A stretch of 56,539 nucleotides of DNA from Gammaproteobacteria bacterium. Lineage in GTDB: Bacteria; Pseudomonadota; Gammaproteobacteria; SZUA-229. Numbering within the stretch: the stretch's first letter is position 1; each line of letters begins with the position of its first letter. The stretch covers positions 1-56,539 of the forward strand of contig JAOUKV010000022.1 in NCBI GenBank assembly GCA_029882355.1, in the 5' to 3' direction. Shown piece by piece: positions 16,721-28,672 of this stretch. A program made the translations under genes and the position numbers. Below the pieces are notes generated by a model, which was given only the letters and a program-made list of their open reading frames with translations, made no database searches and was not told the origin of the DNA.

Positions 16721-18319
16721 ATGACTCGATTATTAACGCAAATATTTGCCCCCGCTGAGACGAATTTTTACAACAGTAATACACATCCACACCGGAGATC
16801 AAGAAACCTGCGTCTGCTGTTTCTTGCCCCGTTGGTGTTTACCATTATCGTTCTCGTTGTGGTTTTTATTGCTCTACGTTACCAACATGCCAACGACGAC
16901 GTACAATATACCGTCTTAGGCCTGGAAAGCTCCGCACAAGATTTTTATGATGAAAGTGTTCACCATGAAATATATGCTTTACGAGGCATTATAGAAGTTA
17001 TTAGGAGGCGTAAGGACTTATCTACAGCGCTAGCAGAACAGGATCGAATAGCTTTATTGTCAAACTCTGAGAGACTATTTAAAAGTCTCAGGCACCATTT
17101 CAATATCACCCATTTTTACTTTATGGATACCGATAGAGTTAATCTGCTGAGGGTGCATACGCCAATGAGGTTTGGCGATATCATCGAACGAACTACCATG
17201 CTACGGGCGGAAGAAACCGGTGAGGTCGCAAGCGGTGTTGAGCTCGGGGCCTTGGGTACTTTCACCTTGAGAGTGGTAGCGCCCTGGTATGATGGTCAAC
17301 AAGAATTGATTGGTTATGTCGAACTTGGTATGGAGATTGATCATATACTCAACAGGCTAAAGGAATATCAGAATGTGCAGTTGGTCACTGTTATCAATAA
17401 AAAATATCTTGACCGTGAAAAGTGGATGGCTGGAATGCGTGACCTCGGACGAAAGCAGGACTGGGATCATTTTGATGACCTGGTTATCAGCACAGCCAGC
17501 GATGTAGTAATGCCGGCACTGCTGCTTGAATTTCTTGAGCGTGAGGGTTCTCTCATAGATTTTGATATAAGGGAAATGAAATATAAAAACCGCGAATACC
17601 GTATTTTTGCACTTCCTATAAAAGATGCAGACGGTCGTAATGCTGCGCAGATGATAATGAGCGCAGACGTCACTCAAATGGAAAGTGATACACGTGATGC
17701 TGTCTATACGGTTGGTCTTACCGCACTGGCACTGGGTGGCGCATTATTGGTTTTTTTCAACTGGCTGATTGGTGGCATGGCTCAGCGCCTTGAGCTTGAT
17801 GAGAAGGAGCTACGAAAATTGGCTACCCACGATGGTCTTACCAATTTGTACAACCAACGTGCCTTTTATACCATGTTGGGAGATTGTCTTCTTCGTTCGT
17901 GCCGTTACCAACGTCCTATTTCACTGCTCCTGCTTGATATTGATTACTTCAAAGCTGTCAACGACAATTATGGTCACCAGGCTGGTGATGCAGTTTTGCG
18001 CGATTTAAGTAAGCGCCTAACCAGACGTTTACGAACTACGGATCGGATATGTAGATATGGAGGTGAAGAAATAACCGTCATCCTGCCTGAAACAGACACC
18101 CAAACAGCCGAAAAGATCGCTGAAGATTTACGTCATCTCATTGAATGTGATCCCTTTTTTATTGGTGGTGAACAATATATTAATGTTACTGTTAGTATCG
18201 GTGTCGCTACTTCATCTCAACATGCAAAAGAAGTTGAACAACTCGTTGCAGGTGCCGACACCGCTTTATACCAGGCCAAGGATAATGGTCGCAATCGCGT
18301 TTGTAGCTTTCAAAATTAG
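16721..18319 (+). CDS. Membrane diguanylate cyclase with extracytoplasmic sensor domain
   Basis: 532 residues. A membrane span (about 31-51) is followed by a periplasmic sensor of about 270 residues, with helical start and Cache-like beta features (ITHFYFMDTDRVNLLRVHTP, LIGYVELGMEIDHIL). A second span (about 328-350) leads to a C-terminal GGDEF domain. The active-site loop is GGEEI (about 447-451) instead of GGDEF/GGEEF. The RxxD inhibitory site (RTTD) lies exactly five residues upstream, and DIDYFKAVNDNYGHQAGD is intact. It should make cyclic di-GMP from two GTP in response to an unknown periplasmic signal; the Ile at the last position is unusual but not expected to abolish activity. Confidence 0.9.
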   Translation: MTRLLTQIFAPAETNFYNSNTHPHRRSRNLRLLFLAPLVFTIIVLVVVFIALRYQHANDDVQYTVLGLESSAQDFYDESVHHEIYALRGIIEVIRRRKDLSTALAEQDRIALLSNSERLFKSLRHHFNITHFYFMDTDRVNLLRVHTPMRFGDIIERTTMLRAEETGEVASGVELGALGTFTLRVVAPWYDGQQELIGYVELGMEIDHILNRLKEYQNVQLVTVINKKYLDREKWMAGMRDLGRKQDWDHFDDLVISTASDVVMPALLLEFLEREGSLIDFDIREMKYKNREYRIFALPIKDADGRNAAQMIMSADVTQMESDTRDAVYTVGLTALALGGALLVFFNWLIGGMAQRLELDEKELRKLATHDGLTNLYNQRAFYTMLGDCLLRSCRYQRPISLLLLDIDYFKAVNDNYGHQAGDAVLRDLSKRLTRRLRTTDRICRYGGEEITVILPETDTQTAEKIAEDLRHLIECDPFFIGGEQYINVTVSIGVATSSQHAKEVEQLVAGADTALYQAKDNGRNRVCSFQN

Positions 18320-18366
18320 ACCTGAGTTCTGGTATTATTTAGCAATAATTTAAAAGAGTATTTAGG

Positions 18367-19197
18367 ATGCGATATTTTCATTTCATCATTGGGGTATTAA
18401 TTTTTTTTGTTAGCACTAACCTGCAGGCTAATGTGCTGGTACTGGTGCATGGTTATTTAGCTAACCCCGGTTCCTGGGAACAAAGTGGCATTAACGCTTC
18501 GCTGGAAGCACAGGGCTGGAAACGTGGAGGTCTGTTTAGTAACGGTGTCGCGGGTGTGCAATTATTCGAGACAGGTAACAAAGTAGAAAACACAGTGTAC
18601 GTGGTTGATTTACCTTCAGAAGCCCCCGTCATGGTGCAATCAGATTTTCTATTGAGCATGCTAAAGACGATTCGCCAGAAACGACCTGATGAATCTATCA
18701 TTATCGTCGGCCACTCGGCCGGGGGCGTGGTTGCAAGAATGTCCTTGATTCGTGGTGGTGCTGAAAATGTTACTGCATTGATTACCATTGCCAGCCCGCA
18801 TGTGGGTACCACGCGTGCTAATCAGGCCCTTGATGCGACTAATGAGTCTGGGCCATTTGGTATCGTTAAAAATTTATTTGGCGGTAGTGATTACGATACG
18901 CTGAAGCGCTCTCGTGGATTATTGTTTGACCTTACCCAGCCTTACCCCGGTAATATGCTGTACTGGCTAAATAATCAGAGGCATCCTGATATCAAATATA
19001 TCTCTGTGATTCGACTCAATCCTACTGGATTAACAGGTGATGATCTGGTGCCCGGTTTTAGTCAGGATATGAATAACGTCACCGCGCTTCAGGGGCTTTC
19101 ATCGGTGATCGTTACTCCGGCAGGGCATATGCTTGTAGAGCAGGATGCAAATACCATCGTCAGTATTTTAAAATCAATCGAGTCTGCTTCTAACTAA
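18367..19197 (+). CDS. Secreted alpha/beta hydrolase (lipase/esterase-like)
   Basis: 276 residues. The signal peptide MRYFHFIIGVLIFFVSTNLQA leads into an alpha/beta hydrolase fold: LVLVHGYLANPGSWE carries the oxyanion-hole HG, and VGHSAGGVVARM carries the nucleophile elbow with Ser117. TIASPHVGT follows, as in triacylglycerol lipases and PGAP1-like proteins. The likely acid and histidine are in GDDLVPGF and PAGHMLVEQD near the C terminus. It probably acts in the periplasm or outside the cell on a lipid or ester; the substrate is unknown. It sits between the diguanylate cyclase and ppnN in the same direction, with 44-47 bp gaps. Confidence 0.82.
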   Translation: MRYFHFIIGVLIFFVSTNLQANVLVLVHGYLANPGSWEQSGINASLEAQGWKRGGLFSNGVAGVQLFETGNKVENTVYVVDLPSEAPVMVQSDFLLSMLKTIRQKRPDESIIIVGHSAGGVVARMSLIRGGAENVTALITIASPHVGTTRANQALDATNESGPFGIVKNLFGGSDYDTLKRSRGLLFDLTQPYPGNMLYWLNNQRHPDIKYISVIRLNPTGLTGDDLVPGFSQDMNNVTALQGLSSVIVTPAGHMLVEQDANTIVSILKSIESASN

Positions 19198-19241
19198 AAA
19201 AGCGGCTAAAATGAACGAATGCTTATTAATAAGGATTCACA

Positions 19242-20612
19242 ATGAAATACGATGTCGTTGACGCACTAATCTCTCCCATTGGCAGGCTGGATGTACTGTC
19301 TAAATACGAAGTAGCTAAACTGCTGGATCACAGTCAGGGTGGACTATATAGCTTGTTTCGTAACTGTTCGCTGGCGGTATTGAATTGCGGCAATCACATG
19401 GACGATGGCAAAGCTCTGCTCGATCGTTATCAGTCATTTGATATTCGTGTTATTCAGGTTGAGCGGGGTATTAAGTTGCAGGTCACCGGTGCACCAGCGA
19501 TAGCCTTTGTTGATGGTGAAATTATCAAAGGTATTAACGAACATTTGTTTGCGGTGTTGCGTGATGTTATATACACCAATGAGAAGATTAACGAAAATTC
19601 CAGTTTTGATTTAACCGACCCAGAAAGCATCAGTAACGCGGTGTTTCATATACTGCGTAATGCGGAAGTGCTTCACGCCAAGACAGATCCTAATATGGTG
19701 GTGTGTTGGGGAGGGCATTCTATTTCGCGCCATGAGTACGACTACAGCAAAGTTGTCGGTTATCAGTTAGGGCTGCGTGGTATGGATATTTGTACTGGCT
19801 GTGGCCCAGGCGCCATGAAAGGCCCAATGAAAGGTGCCACTATCGGCCACGCTAAACAACGCAATAGTAACGGCCAATACCTTGGTATTACAGAGCCGGG
19901 CATTATCGCTGCTGAATCGCCTAACCCGATTGTGAATAACCTGGTCATCATGCCGGATATTGAAAAACGCCTCGAGGCTTTTGTACGTGCAGGCCATGGC
20001 ATCATCGTCTATCCCGGAGGAGCAGGTACTGCAGAAGAGATTCTATTTATCCTTGGTGTGTTATTGCATCCTGATAATAAAGATATGCCATTCCCGCTAA
20101 TTTTTACCGGGCCTGCCAATGCTGCCGATTACTTCAAAGTCATCAACCAGTTTCTTGTCGACATTCTTGGTGATGAAGTGCAGAAGTTTTACCAGGTTAT
20201 TATCGATGATCCAGAAAAAGTGGCGCGGACAATGGCCGCAGGAATGAAGCAGGTAAAAGACTATCGCAGAGAAGTAGGTGATGCCTTTTACTTTAACTGG
20301 CGTTTGAAAATTGATAAGGAGTTTCAACAGGAGTTTAAACCCACGCATGAAAATATGCGTAACCTGCAACTGCATAAAAATCAGGATCGACACCTGCTTG
20401 CAGCTAACTTACGGCGAGCTTTTTCAGGAATCGTTGCGGGTAATGTAAAAGATGAGGGCATACGTGCGATAGAACAGCACGGTCATTTTGAAATTCAGGG
20501 TGACGCTGAGATTATGCAGCGTATGGATAGTTTGTTGGCGTCATTTGTAGCGCAAACACGCATGAAGCTAGAGGGTGAGGCTTACAAGCCCTGTTATCGT
20601 ATTATTAAATAA
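19242..20612 (+). CDS. ppnN: Nucleotide 5'-monophosphate nucleosidase PpnN
   Basis: 456 residues, the usual PpnN (YgdH) length. The enzyme cleaves purine and pyrimidine nucleoside monophosphates to the base and ribose 5-phosphate, and in E. coli it is activated by (p)ppGpp. The N-terminal domain starts MKYDVVDALISPIGRLDVLS. The central LOG-like Rossmann domain has CWGGHSISRHEYDY, GPGAMKGPMKGA and the hallmark PGGAGTAEE (about 258-266). The C-terminal domain ends in MKLEGEAYKPCYRI. An upstream AAGGAT is a suitable ribosome site. It is convergent with the zinc-ribbon gene, with 4 bp between the stops. Confidence 0.95.
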   Translation: MKYDVVDALISPIGRLDVLSKYEVAKLLDHSQGGLYSLFRNCSLAVLNCGNHMDDGKALLDRYQSFDIRVIQVERGIKLQVTGAPAIAFVDGEIIKGINEHLFAVLRDVIYTNEKINENSSFDLTDPESISNAVFHILRNAEVLHAKTDPNMVVCWGGHSISRHEYDYSKVVGYQLGLRGMDICTGCGPGAMKGPMKGATIGHAKQRNSNGQYLGITEPGIIAAESPNPIVNNLVIMPDIEKRLEAFVRAGHGIIVYPGGAGTAEEILFILGVLLHPDNKDMPFPLIFTGPANAADYFKVINQFLVDILGDEVQKFYQVIIDDPEKVARTMAAGMKQVKDYRREVGDAFYFNWRLKIDKEFQQEFKPTHENMRNLQLHKNQDRHLLAANLRRAFSGIVAGNVKDEGIRAIEQHGHFEIQGDAEIMQRMDSLLASFVAQTRMKLEGEAYKPCYRIIK

Positions 20613-20616
20613 TTAT

Positions 20617-21456
20617 TTATTGGTTGATGTTCCTACAGTTATCAGGCCTAAATTCATTTTCTAGCGTTCCTTTCTGGCAATTCCAGATCAGTTTTCCTTT
20701 TGATGAACTGGGCTTGAATATAATTGTTTTACTGCTGTCGGTATCTAATACTCTGGCGCGCAGCGTCACAGTCATAACGGCGTGTTCACCGACGATCAAA
20801 GATTCAATAATCCCATTGCTGATTTTTTTCGGCAAATTGGCATCGATATTCTGACTGGGCCAGAAATTAGTCTCCAGGATTAAGGTTGTAATTTGATCGC
20901 GTGTATCGAATGCCAGTTCCAGTCCCTGAGCTATTTTTTGTTTTTTTGCATAGACATTATAAAAAGGCAGCGCTAACTGATAGGCGATTATAAAGGCAGC
21001 GATGAGAGCAACTGTGATGCCGGAATATTTTATGATGTTTTTAACATTTCTTTTGTTTTTATTATCAGTAGCCTGTGGGTCGAAGCCGCAGTGTAAGCAT
21101 GCTGCAACAGAATCTTTGACGGCACCGCATGCAAGGCAGAATATTTTTTCAGATATATCACCAAGTTCGTCCAGATTTTGATGTTTTTCTTCTGCGGTTG
21201 TCGCTTTTGGTATTTTTTCTGTAGCGGTGTTAACAACTCTAGCATTAGCTCCTGTTTTATGGATGGCCGTTAAATATTTCACAGCCATGGCTTTATTTAT
21301 ATTGTTTTTAATAACGGTCTCAGGAGACGAGAGCAATTGAGCTGCTTTTTGATCGCTAGTGTTAAATAATACGGCCAGTTTCTTGATGATCTGACTTTTG
21401 TCCTTATCAAAGGCAACTGTATTGGTGATTATTATCTTGTATGTGTTTTCGTCCAT
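20617..21456 (-). CDS. Zinc-ribbon membrane protein with a pilin-like C-terminal domain
   Basis: 279 residues with four recognisable parts. Residues 1-75 form a small domain resembling those found in other zinc-ribbon proteins (LFNTSDQKAAQLLSSPETVI, AIHKTGANARVV). A zinc ribbon with two CxxC knuckles follows (CLACG...CLHCG, about 107-124). A single membrane span lies at about 142-162. The C-terminal part looks like the globular domain of a type IV pilin: GLELAFDTRDQITTLILETN, WPSQNIDANLP, and a closing WNCQKG...FRPDNCR pair of cysteines. There is no prepilin leader (no GFTLIE), so it is unlikely to be polymerised as a normal pilin. Function unknown. The pilin assignment is by pattern only. 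Confidence 0.7.
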   Translation of the reverse strand: MDENTYKIIITNTVAFDKDKSQIIKKLAVLFNTSDQKAAQLLSSPETVIKNNINKAMAVKYLTAIHKTGANARVVNTATEKIPKATTAEEKHQNLDELGDISEKIFCLACGAVKDSVAACLHCGFDPQATDNKNKRNVKNIIKYSGITVALIAAFIIAYQLALPFYNVYAKKQKIAQGLELAFDTRDQITTLILETNFWPSQNIDANLPKKISNGIIESLIVGEHAVMTVTLRARVLDTDSSKTIIFKPSSSKGKLIWNCQKGTLENEFRPDNCRNINQ

Positions 21457-21638
21457 GTCGCTCTTATTGTTGTTTTTTTAACTAGATATCTGAAAGATAA
21501 CCCATATCGGCTGTAAAATAAACTTTTCTCATTGATTGCTATATAGCGAATGCGGAAATCATCTGAACAACAATATGTGAAATTCACTATAATTCGCACA
21601 CCGTTTTTGACTGTAGCGCAACTTACACAGGATATACC

Positions 21639-22901
21639 ATGATTTTTTCGTCTTTAGACCTGGCACCCGAGATTCAGCAGGCGCTGGATACCTGTGGTTA
21701 CAAGGAAATGACCACCATACAGGAGCTGGCGATCATCCCGGCCAGGCGTGGTAAGGATCTACTGGCTACCGCACAGACTGGTACGGGTAAAACTGCCGCC
21801 TTTGCACTGCCTGTTCTTCAGCAGTTACACAGCAATCCGAAACCGACATTGCCGGGCAGTCCCCGAGCGCTGATTCTAACGCCAACCCGTGAGCTGGCAG
21901 AGCAGTTGATGGATACTATCAAACGTTATGCGCAGTTCACGCCGATCAGCATTGCCGCTCTATTCGGCGGACTTAAAATAAGCGCGCAGCAAAAAAAGCT
22001 TAAAGCCGGTATCGATATCGTCATCGCTACCCCCGGGCGCCTGCTAGAGCACATAGAGCAGAATAATATCGATCTTGGTCAGGTCGAATTTGTGGTGCTG
22101 GATGAAGCTGATCGTATGCTAGATATGGGCTTTATCGCTGATGTACAGGCGGTACTGAAAACAGTCCCTAAAAAGCGTCAAACCATGATGTTTTCTGCAA
22201 CCATGTCGGAACCAGTCAAAAAGCTGGCTAAGCAATTATTGACTAACCACGAGGTGATTAGTGCGGCCAAACAAAATGCCATCGCCGATACCATTGAACA
22301 CGTGGTTTATCCCGTGGAAGAACTGCGTAAGGCAGAATTATTTGTCGATCTGATTGAGCAGCACAACTGGTTCAAGGTGCTAGTCTTCACCAGTACCAAG
22401 GCACAGGCCGACGAGCTTATGAATAACCTCAAACTGGTTCGTATCAAAACAGCCATCTGCCACGGCGATAAAAGCCAGGGTTCACGTCGTCGAGCTATCG
22501 CCGATTTTAAGGCCGATAAAATACAGGTGTTGATTGCGACCGAAGTCGCCGCCCGCGGTCTGGATATTCAGGGCCTTGAGCACGTGGTTAACTTCAACCT
22601 GCCTTATCTGGCAGAAGACTATGTTCATCGCATAGGCCGTACCGGACGTGCGGGCAGCAAAGGCCAGGCTATTTCTTTTGTCAGCAGGGAAGAAGAGCGT
22701 TCGCTGAAAAACATTGAAAAACTCATTGGCGAAAAAATTAAACGCATCAAAATGCGGGGTTACGCTGAGGGTAGCCGCGAAACGTTAATCAATACCGTGG
22801 CAAGAAATAACCGTCCGGCACGCACTAACAAAGTCAGTGAGACTACAATTTCAAAAAATAAAAACGGTACGGTTAAGGCTGGTAAGAAGAAAAAGAGGTA
22901 G
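21639..22901 (+). CDS. DEAD-box RNA helicase, RhlE-type
   Basis: 420 residues. The Q motif is in the N-terminal block YKEMTTIQELAI, motif I is AQTGTGKT (about 46-53), and PTRELAEQ and TPGRLLEH are intact. Motif II is DEAD (about 155-158), then SAT (about 186), ARGLDIQ and HRIGRTGRAG. A basic C-terminal tail (ARTNKVSETTISKNKNG, ending KKKKR) probably binds RNA. RhlE-like helicases remodel rRNA precursors and mRNA. A divergent promoter region (21457-21638) separates it from the zinc-ribbon gene. AGGAT is the ribosome site. Subfamily (RhlE versus others) is by overall resemblance and length. Confidence 0.9.
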   Translation: MIFSSLDLAPEIQQALDTCGYKEMTTIQELAIIPARRGKDLLATAQTGTGKTAAFALPVLQQLHSNPKPTLPGSPRALILTPTRELAEQLMDTIKRYAQFTPISIAALFGGLKISAQQKKLKAGIDIVIATPGRLLEHIEQNNIDLGQVEFVVLDEADRMLDMGFIADVQAVLKTVPKKRQTMMFSATMSEPVKKLAKQLLTNHEVISAAKQNAIADTIEHVVYPVEELRKAELFVDLIEQHNWFKVLVFTSTKAQADELMNNLKLVRIKTAICHGDKSQGSRRRAIADFKADKIQVLIATEVAARGLDIQGLEHVVNFNLPYLAEDYVHRIGRTGRAGSKGQAISFVSREEERSLKNIEKLIGEKIKRIKMRGYAEGSRETLINTVARNNRPARTNKVSETTISKNKNGTVKAGKKKKR

Positions 22902-22939
22902 GTTGGTTTAATGTGATTTTGTATGTGACCTGGCCTATA

Positions 22940-23134
22940 TTATTCCTGTTCATACACCGCCATAATGGCCTTCAATTCCAGTAATACTATTGTGCATTCC
23001 TGCTCATTTAATTCGCTGGTTTCTTTGATACTTTCTTGTCGTTCTAATATTTCAATTACTTCATTAACCCGGTCACAACCCGTGGTACAGAGTTGTTCGA
23101 TGATGTCTTGTAATTTTTGATTATTAGGAGGCAT
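22940..23134 (-). CDS. Small unknown protein downstream of zapE
   Basis: 64 residues, starting MPPNNQKLQDIIEQLCTTGC, helical and acidic, with two cysteines near residues 16-20 and one near residue 46. No family is recognised. It starts 4 bp after the zapE stop, with a GGAGG ribosome site (complement CCTCC near 23129-23133) overlapping that stop, so it is certainly in the zapE operon. Convergent with the helicase gene. Possibly a small regulator or cofactor-associated protein; no support for either. Confidence 0.7.
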   Translation of the reverse strand: MPPNNQKLQDIIEQLCTTGCDRVNEVIEILERQESIKETSELNEQECTIVLLELKAIMAVYEQE

Positions 23135-23138
23135 ATTT

Positions 23139-24218
23139 TTATGATGTTATTTGGTTGTATTTGTCTGACTGCATTTCTATCAAGCGACTGAGTGTACGTC
23201 GAAAGGCAAATTTTAGCATGTCTCCGTTGTAGAGTTTTTCAGGCGCGGCTTCGCTGCTAAATATGATTTTTACCTGTTTATCGTAGAGGGCGTCAATCAG
23301 GTAGATGAAGCGACGGGCTTTGTCGTCCATGTATTCGTTCATGATGGGCACGTTAGATAACAGCAGGGTATGGAATTGTTCGGCCAGTTGTATGTAGTCC
23401 TGTGCTGCACGGGGTGTGTTGCAGAGTACGTCAAAATCGAACCAGACGATGCCGTCACCACAGGCGATGGTTTGTACCGGGCGATTCTGAATATCGAGAA
23501 TATGGCCGTGCTTTATGCTTTTGCCTGATAGTTCATGCATTTTCTCTTCGAGTTTGATGATATCTGATTCATTGATATATTTTTTCTGTTGACTACTCAG
23601 GGTCGCTCTGTGATCGATGCCACCATTGAGGTGAATGACCTGCGTGGTGTGTTTAATCAGTTCGATGGCAGGCAGGAAGCGTTCTCTTTGCAGGCCGTTG
23701 GGGTATAGATCATCTGGTGTGCGGTTGGAGGTCATGATGACTGTGACCTGATGTTTGTTGAGTGCTTTAAGCAGGCCATGCAGTAACATGGCATCGACGA
23801 TGTTGGTAACGATGAATTCATCGAGACAGAGTACGCGGTATTGGTTAGCGAAATCGGCGGCGATGATTTCCAGTGGGTTCTTTTGATTCTTTAGTGTCGC
23901 CAGATGTTGATGCACCCCAATCATGAAATGATGGAAGTGGATACGTGTTTTTTGCTCGAAGGGCAGGCTGTTGAAAAACAGGTTCATCAGCCAGGTTTTG
24001 CCGCGACCAACATCGCCCCAGAGATAAATGCCCTGATGGGTGTGTCTTTTCTTTATGCCTAATTGAATAAGTAATTTTTCAAACCAGTTGGCTGGGCTGG
24101 TTTGTTGGTTAAGACTGTCGTAAACATTTTGAAAAGCGATAATGGCAGCCTGCTGCGCGGGATCGGGACTGTATCCATCGCGGCTAATAGCTTTCTCAAG
24201 TAGATTCGAGGGTGTCAT
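23139..24218 (-). CDS. zapE: Cell division protein ZapE (AFG1-like ATPase)
   Basis: 359 residues. P-loop ATPase with Walker A WGDVGRGKTWL (about 67-77), Walker B CLDEFIV (about 128-135), sensor TSNRTPDDLYPNGLQR and the final arginine-rich helix RRTLSRLIEM. The N terminus YSPDPAQQAAIIAFQNVYDS is typical. ZapE associates with FtsZ rings under low-oxygen or stress growth in E. coli. No E. coli-type rpsI/rplM neighbours are present. The gene heads a two-gene operon with the 64-residue protein and is divergent from pyrG. Confidence 0.93.
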   Translation of the reverse strand: MTPSNLLEKAISRDGYSPDPAQQAAIIAFQNVYDSLNQQTSPANWFEKLLIQLGIKKRHTHQGIYLWGDVGRGKTWLMNLFFNSLPFEQKTRIHFHHFMIGVHQHLATLKNQKNPLEIIAADFANQYRVLCLDEFIVTNIVDAMLLHGLLKALNKHQVTVIMTSNRTPDDLYPNGLQRERFLPAIELIKHTTQVIHLNGGIDHRATLSSQQKKYINESDIIKLEEKMHELSGKSIKHGHILDIQNRPVQTIACGDGIVWFDFDVLCNTPRAAQDYIQLAEQFHTLLLSNVPIMNEYMDDKARRFIYLIDALYDKQVKIIFSSEAAPEKLYNGDMLKFAFRRTLSRLIEMQSDKYNQITS

Positions 24219-24367
24219 TATCTTTATAATTCAATGTGTTAAGTGATATATTTAACTTTGTCTGTGGGGCTTTGTCATTACTGATTAAGCTAATCCTACC
24301 CCATCTGTGCTGGTGAGGAGAGTGATTATTAGTAGTCTATTCGTTACCTTATTGGTACATAACGCAA

Positions 24368-24396
24368 TTGTGGTGACAGGCTATTATTGATACTAT
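24368..24396 (+). promoter_or_regulatory. Candidate sigma-70 promoter of pyrG
   Basis: TTGTGG (24368-24373) and TACTAT (24391-24396) are separated by 17 bp, in the 267-bp divergent region between zapE and pyrG. The start would lie about 85 bp before the pyrG ATG. Match to consensus is moderate. Confidence 0.35.
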
Positions 24397-24446
24397 AACC
24401 GTCCAAACGAGCTTGCCCAAAATAATACCTTTGGGTGACAGCATAA

Positions 24447-26131
<1,685 letters not shown>

Positions 26132-26132
<1 letters not shown>

Positions 26133-26965
26133 TGAAGTTATGTGACTTTGAAGTAGGACTGGATCAACCAATATTTTTAATTGCCGGGCCTTGTGTAATT
26201 GAAAGCGAAGCCATGGCGATGGAGACATCAAGTAAGCTAAAAGAAATTACTGATCGTCTCGGCATCAACTTTATTTATAAATCATCTTACGACAAAGCCA
26301 ACCGTTCTTCGGGCGATAGCTTCCGTGGTCCGGGCATCGAAGAAGGTTTACGTATTTTACGAAAAGTGAAAGAAGAGGTCGGTGTACATATCTTAACTGA
26401 CGTACACGAAAACACACCGATCGATGAGGTTTCTGATGTCGTTGATGTTTTGCAAACGCCGGCATTTTTATGCCGTCAAACCGATTTTATCATCCGCGTG
26501 GCCAATTCTGGTAAAGCGGTAAATATCAAAAAGGGTCAGTTTCTTGCGCCCTGGGATATGAAACACGTGGTCGATAAAGCACGTTCAACCGGTAATCAGC
26601 AGATTATGGTTTGTGAACGTGGCGCTTCCTTTGGTTACAATAATTTAGTTTCTGACATGCGTTCATTAGCGGTGATGCGTGAAAGCAATTGTCCGGTAGT
26701 TTTTGATGCGACTCATTCAGTGCAATTACCAGGTGGGCAGGGTGCATCGTCAGGCGGTCAACGTGAACATGTACCAGTGCTGGCAAGAGCGGCGGTTGCT
26801 GCTGGTGTTTCTGGCGTATTTATGGAAACTCATCCTGATCCAGGCAAAGCGCTCAGCGATGGCCCGAATGCATGGCCGTTGGATAAAATGGAATCTTTGC
26901 TCAGCACCATGCTGGAACTGGATCGCATTGTAAAAGCCAAACCATTTGAAGAATTAACGCTTTAA
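26132..26965 (+). CDS. kdsA: 3-deoxy-8-phosphooctulonate synthase (KDO-8-P synthase)
   Basis: 277 residues. It condenses phosphoenolpyruvate with arabinose 5-phosphate to make KDO-8-phosphate, needed for the lipopolysaccharide inner core. Visible landmarks are the early [32 protein letters not shown]-like stretch ([10 protein letters not shown]), [14 protein letters not shown] and the C-terminal [14 protein letters not shown]. It lies in the pyrG-kdsA-eno order usual for gammaproteobacteria. Length is within the family range of about 270-290. Confidence 0.97.
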
Positions 26966-27021
26966 TTATTTTTTAAAACAAATACTAAACAATCATTAAT
27001 TAATATTCGATTTTTTAATAA

Positions 27022-28311
<1,290 letters not shown>

Positions 28312-28335
28312 ACGGTTAAATACTGACGGAGTGTC

Positions 28336-28668
28336 GTGAAAAAAATCATCGTTCTTCTGCTTGTGTTGTTGGTTATGTTGCAATACAAACTATGGCTGGG
28401 TGATGGTGGTATTCCTGATATCTTGCAGCTGGAAAATGAAATTGATGTTGTTCAGCTGCAAGTTGATAAATTAAAAGAACGGAACCAGGCGCTGGATGCT
28501 GAAGTGCAGGATCTTAAAAAGGGTATGGATGCAATCGAGGAGCGCGCTAGAAGTGAACTCGGTATGATCGGCAAGGACGAAGTTTATTATCAGGTGATTT
28601 CCAGTGATTCTGATAAATCAAAAGATAAAAAATCGGTTTTAGATAAGCAATCTGATTACAGCAAATAA
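28336..28668 (+). CDS. ftsB: Cell division protein FtsB
   Basis: 110 residues, starting at GTG 28336 after a GGAG ribosome site. A short cytoplasmic start and one membrane span (about 3-20, IIVLLLVLLVMLQYKLWLG) are followed by a leucine-zipper-like periplasmic coiled coil (VVQLQVDKLKERNQALDAEV) and the conserved IEERARSELGMIGKDEVYYQ. FtsB forms the FtsQBL complex that couples the divisome to septal wall synthesis. Position between eno and ispD is the standard one. The serine/lysine-rich C-terminal tail after about residue 92 is variable in the family. Confidence 0.94.
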   Translation: MKKIIVLLLVLLVMLQYKLWLGDGGIPDILQLENEIDVVQLQVDKLKERNQALDAEVQDLKKGMDAIEERARSELGMIGKDEVYYQVISSDSDKSKDKKSVLDKQSDYSK

Positions 28669-28672
28669 GCCT

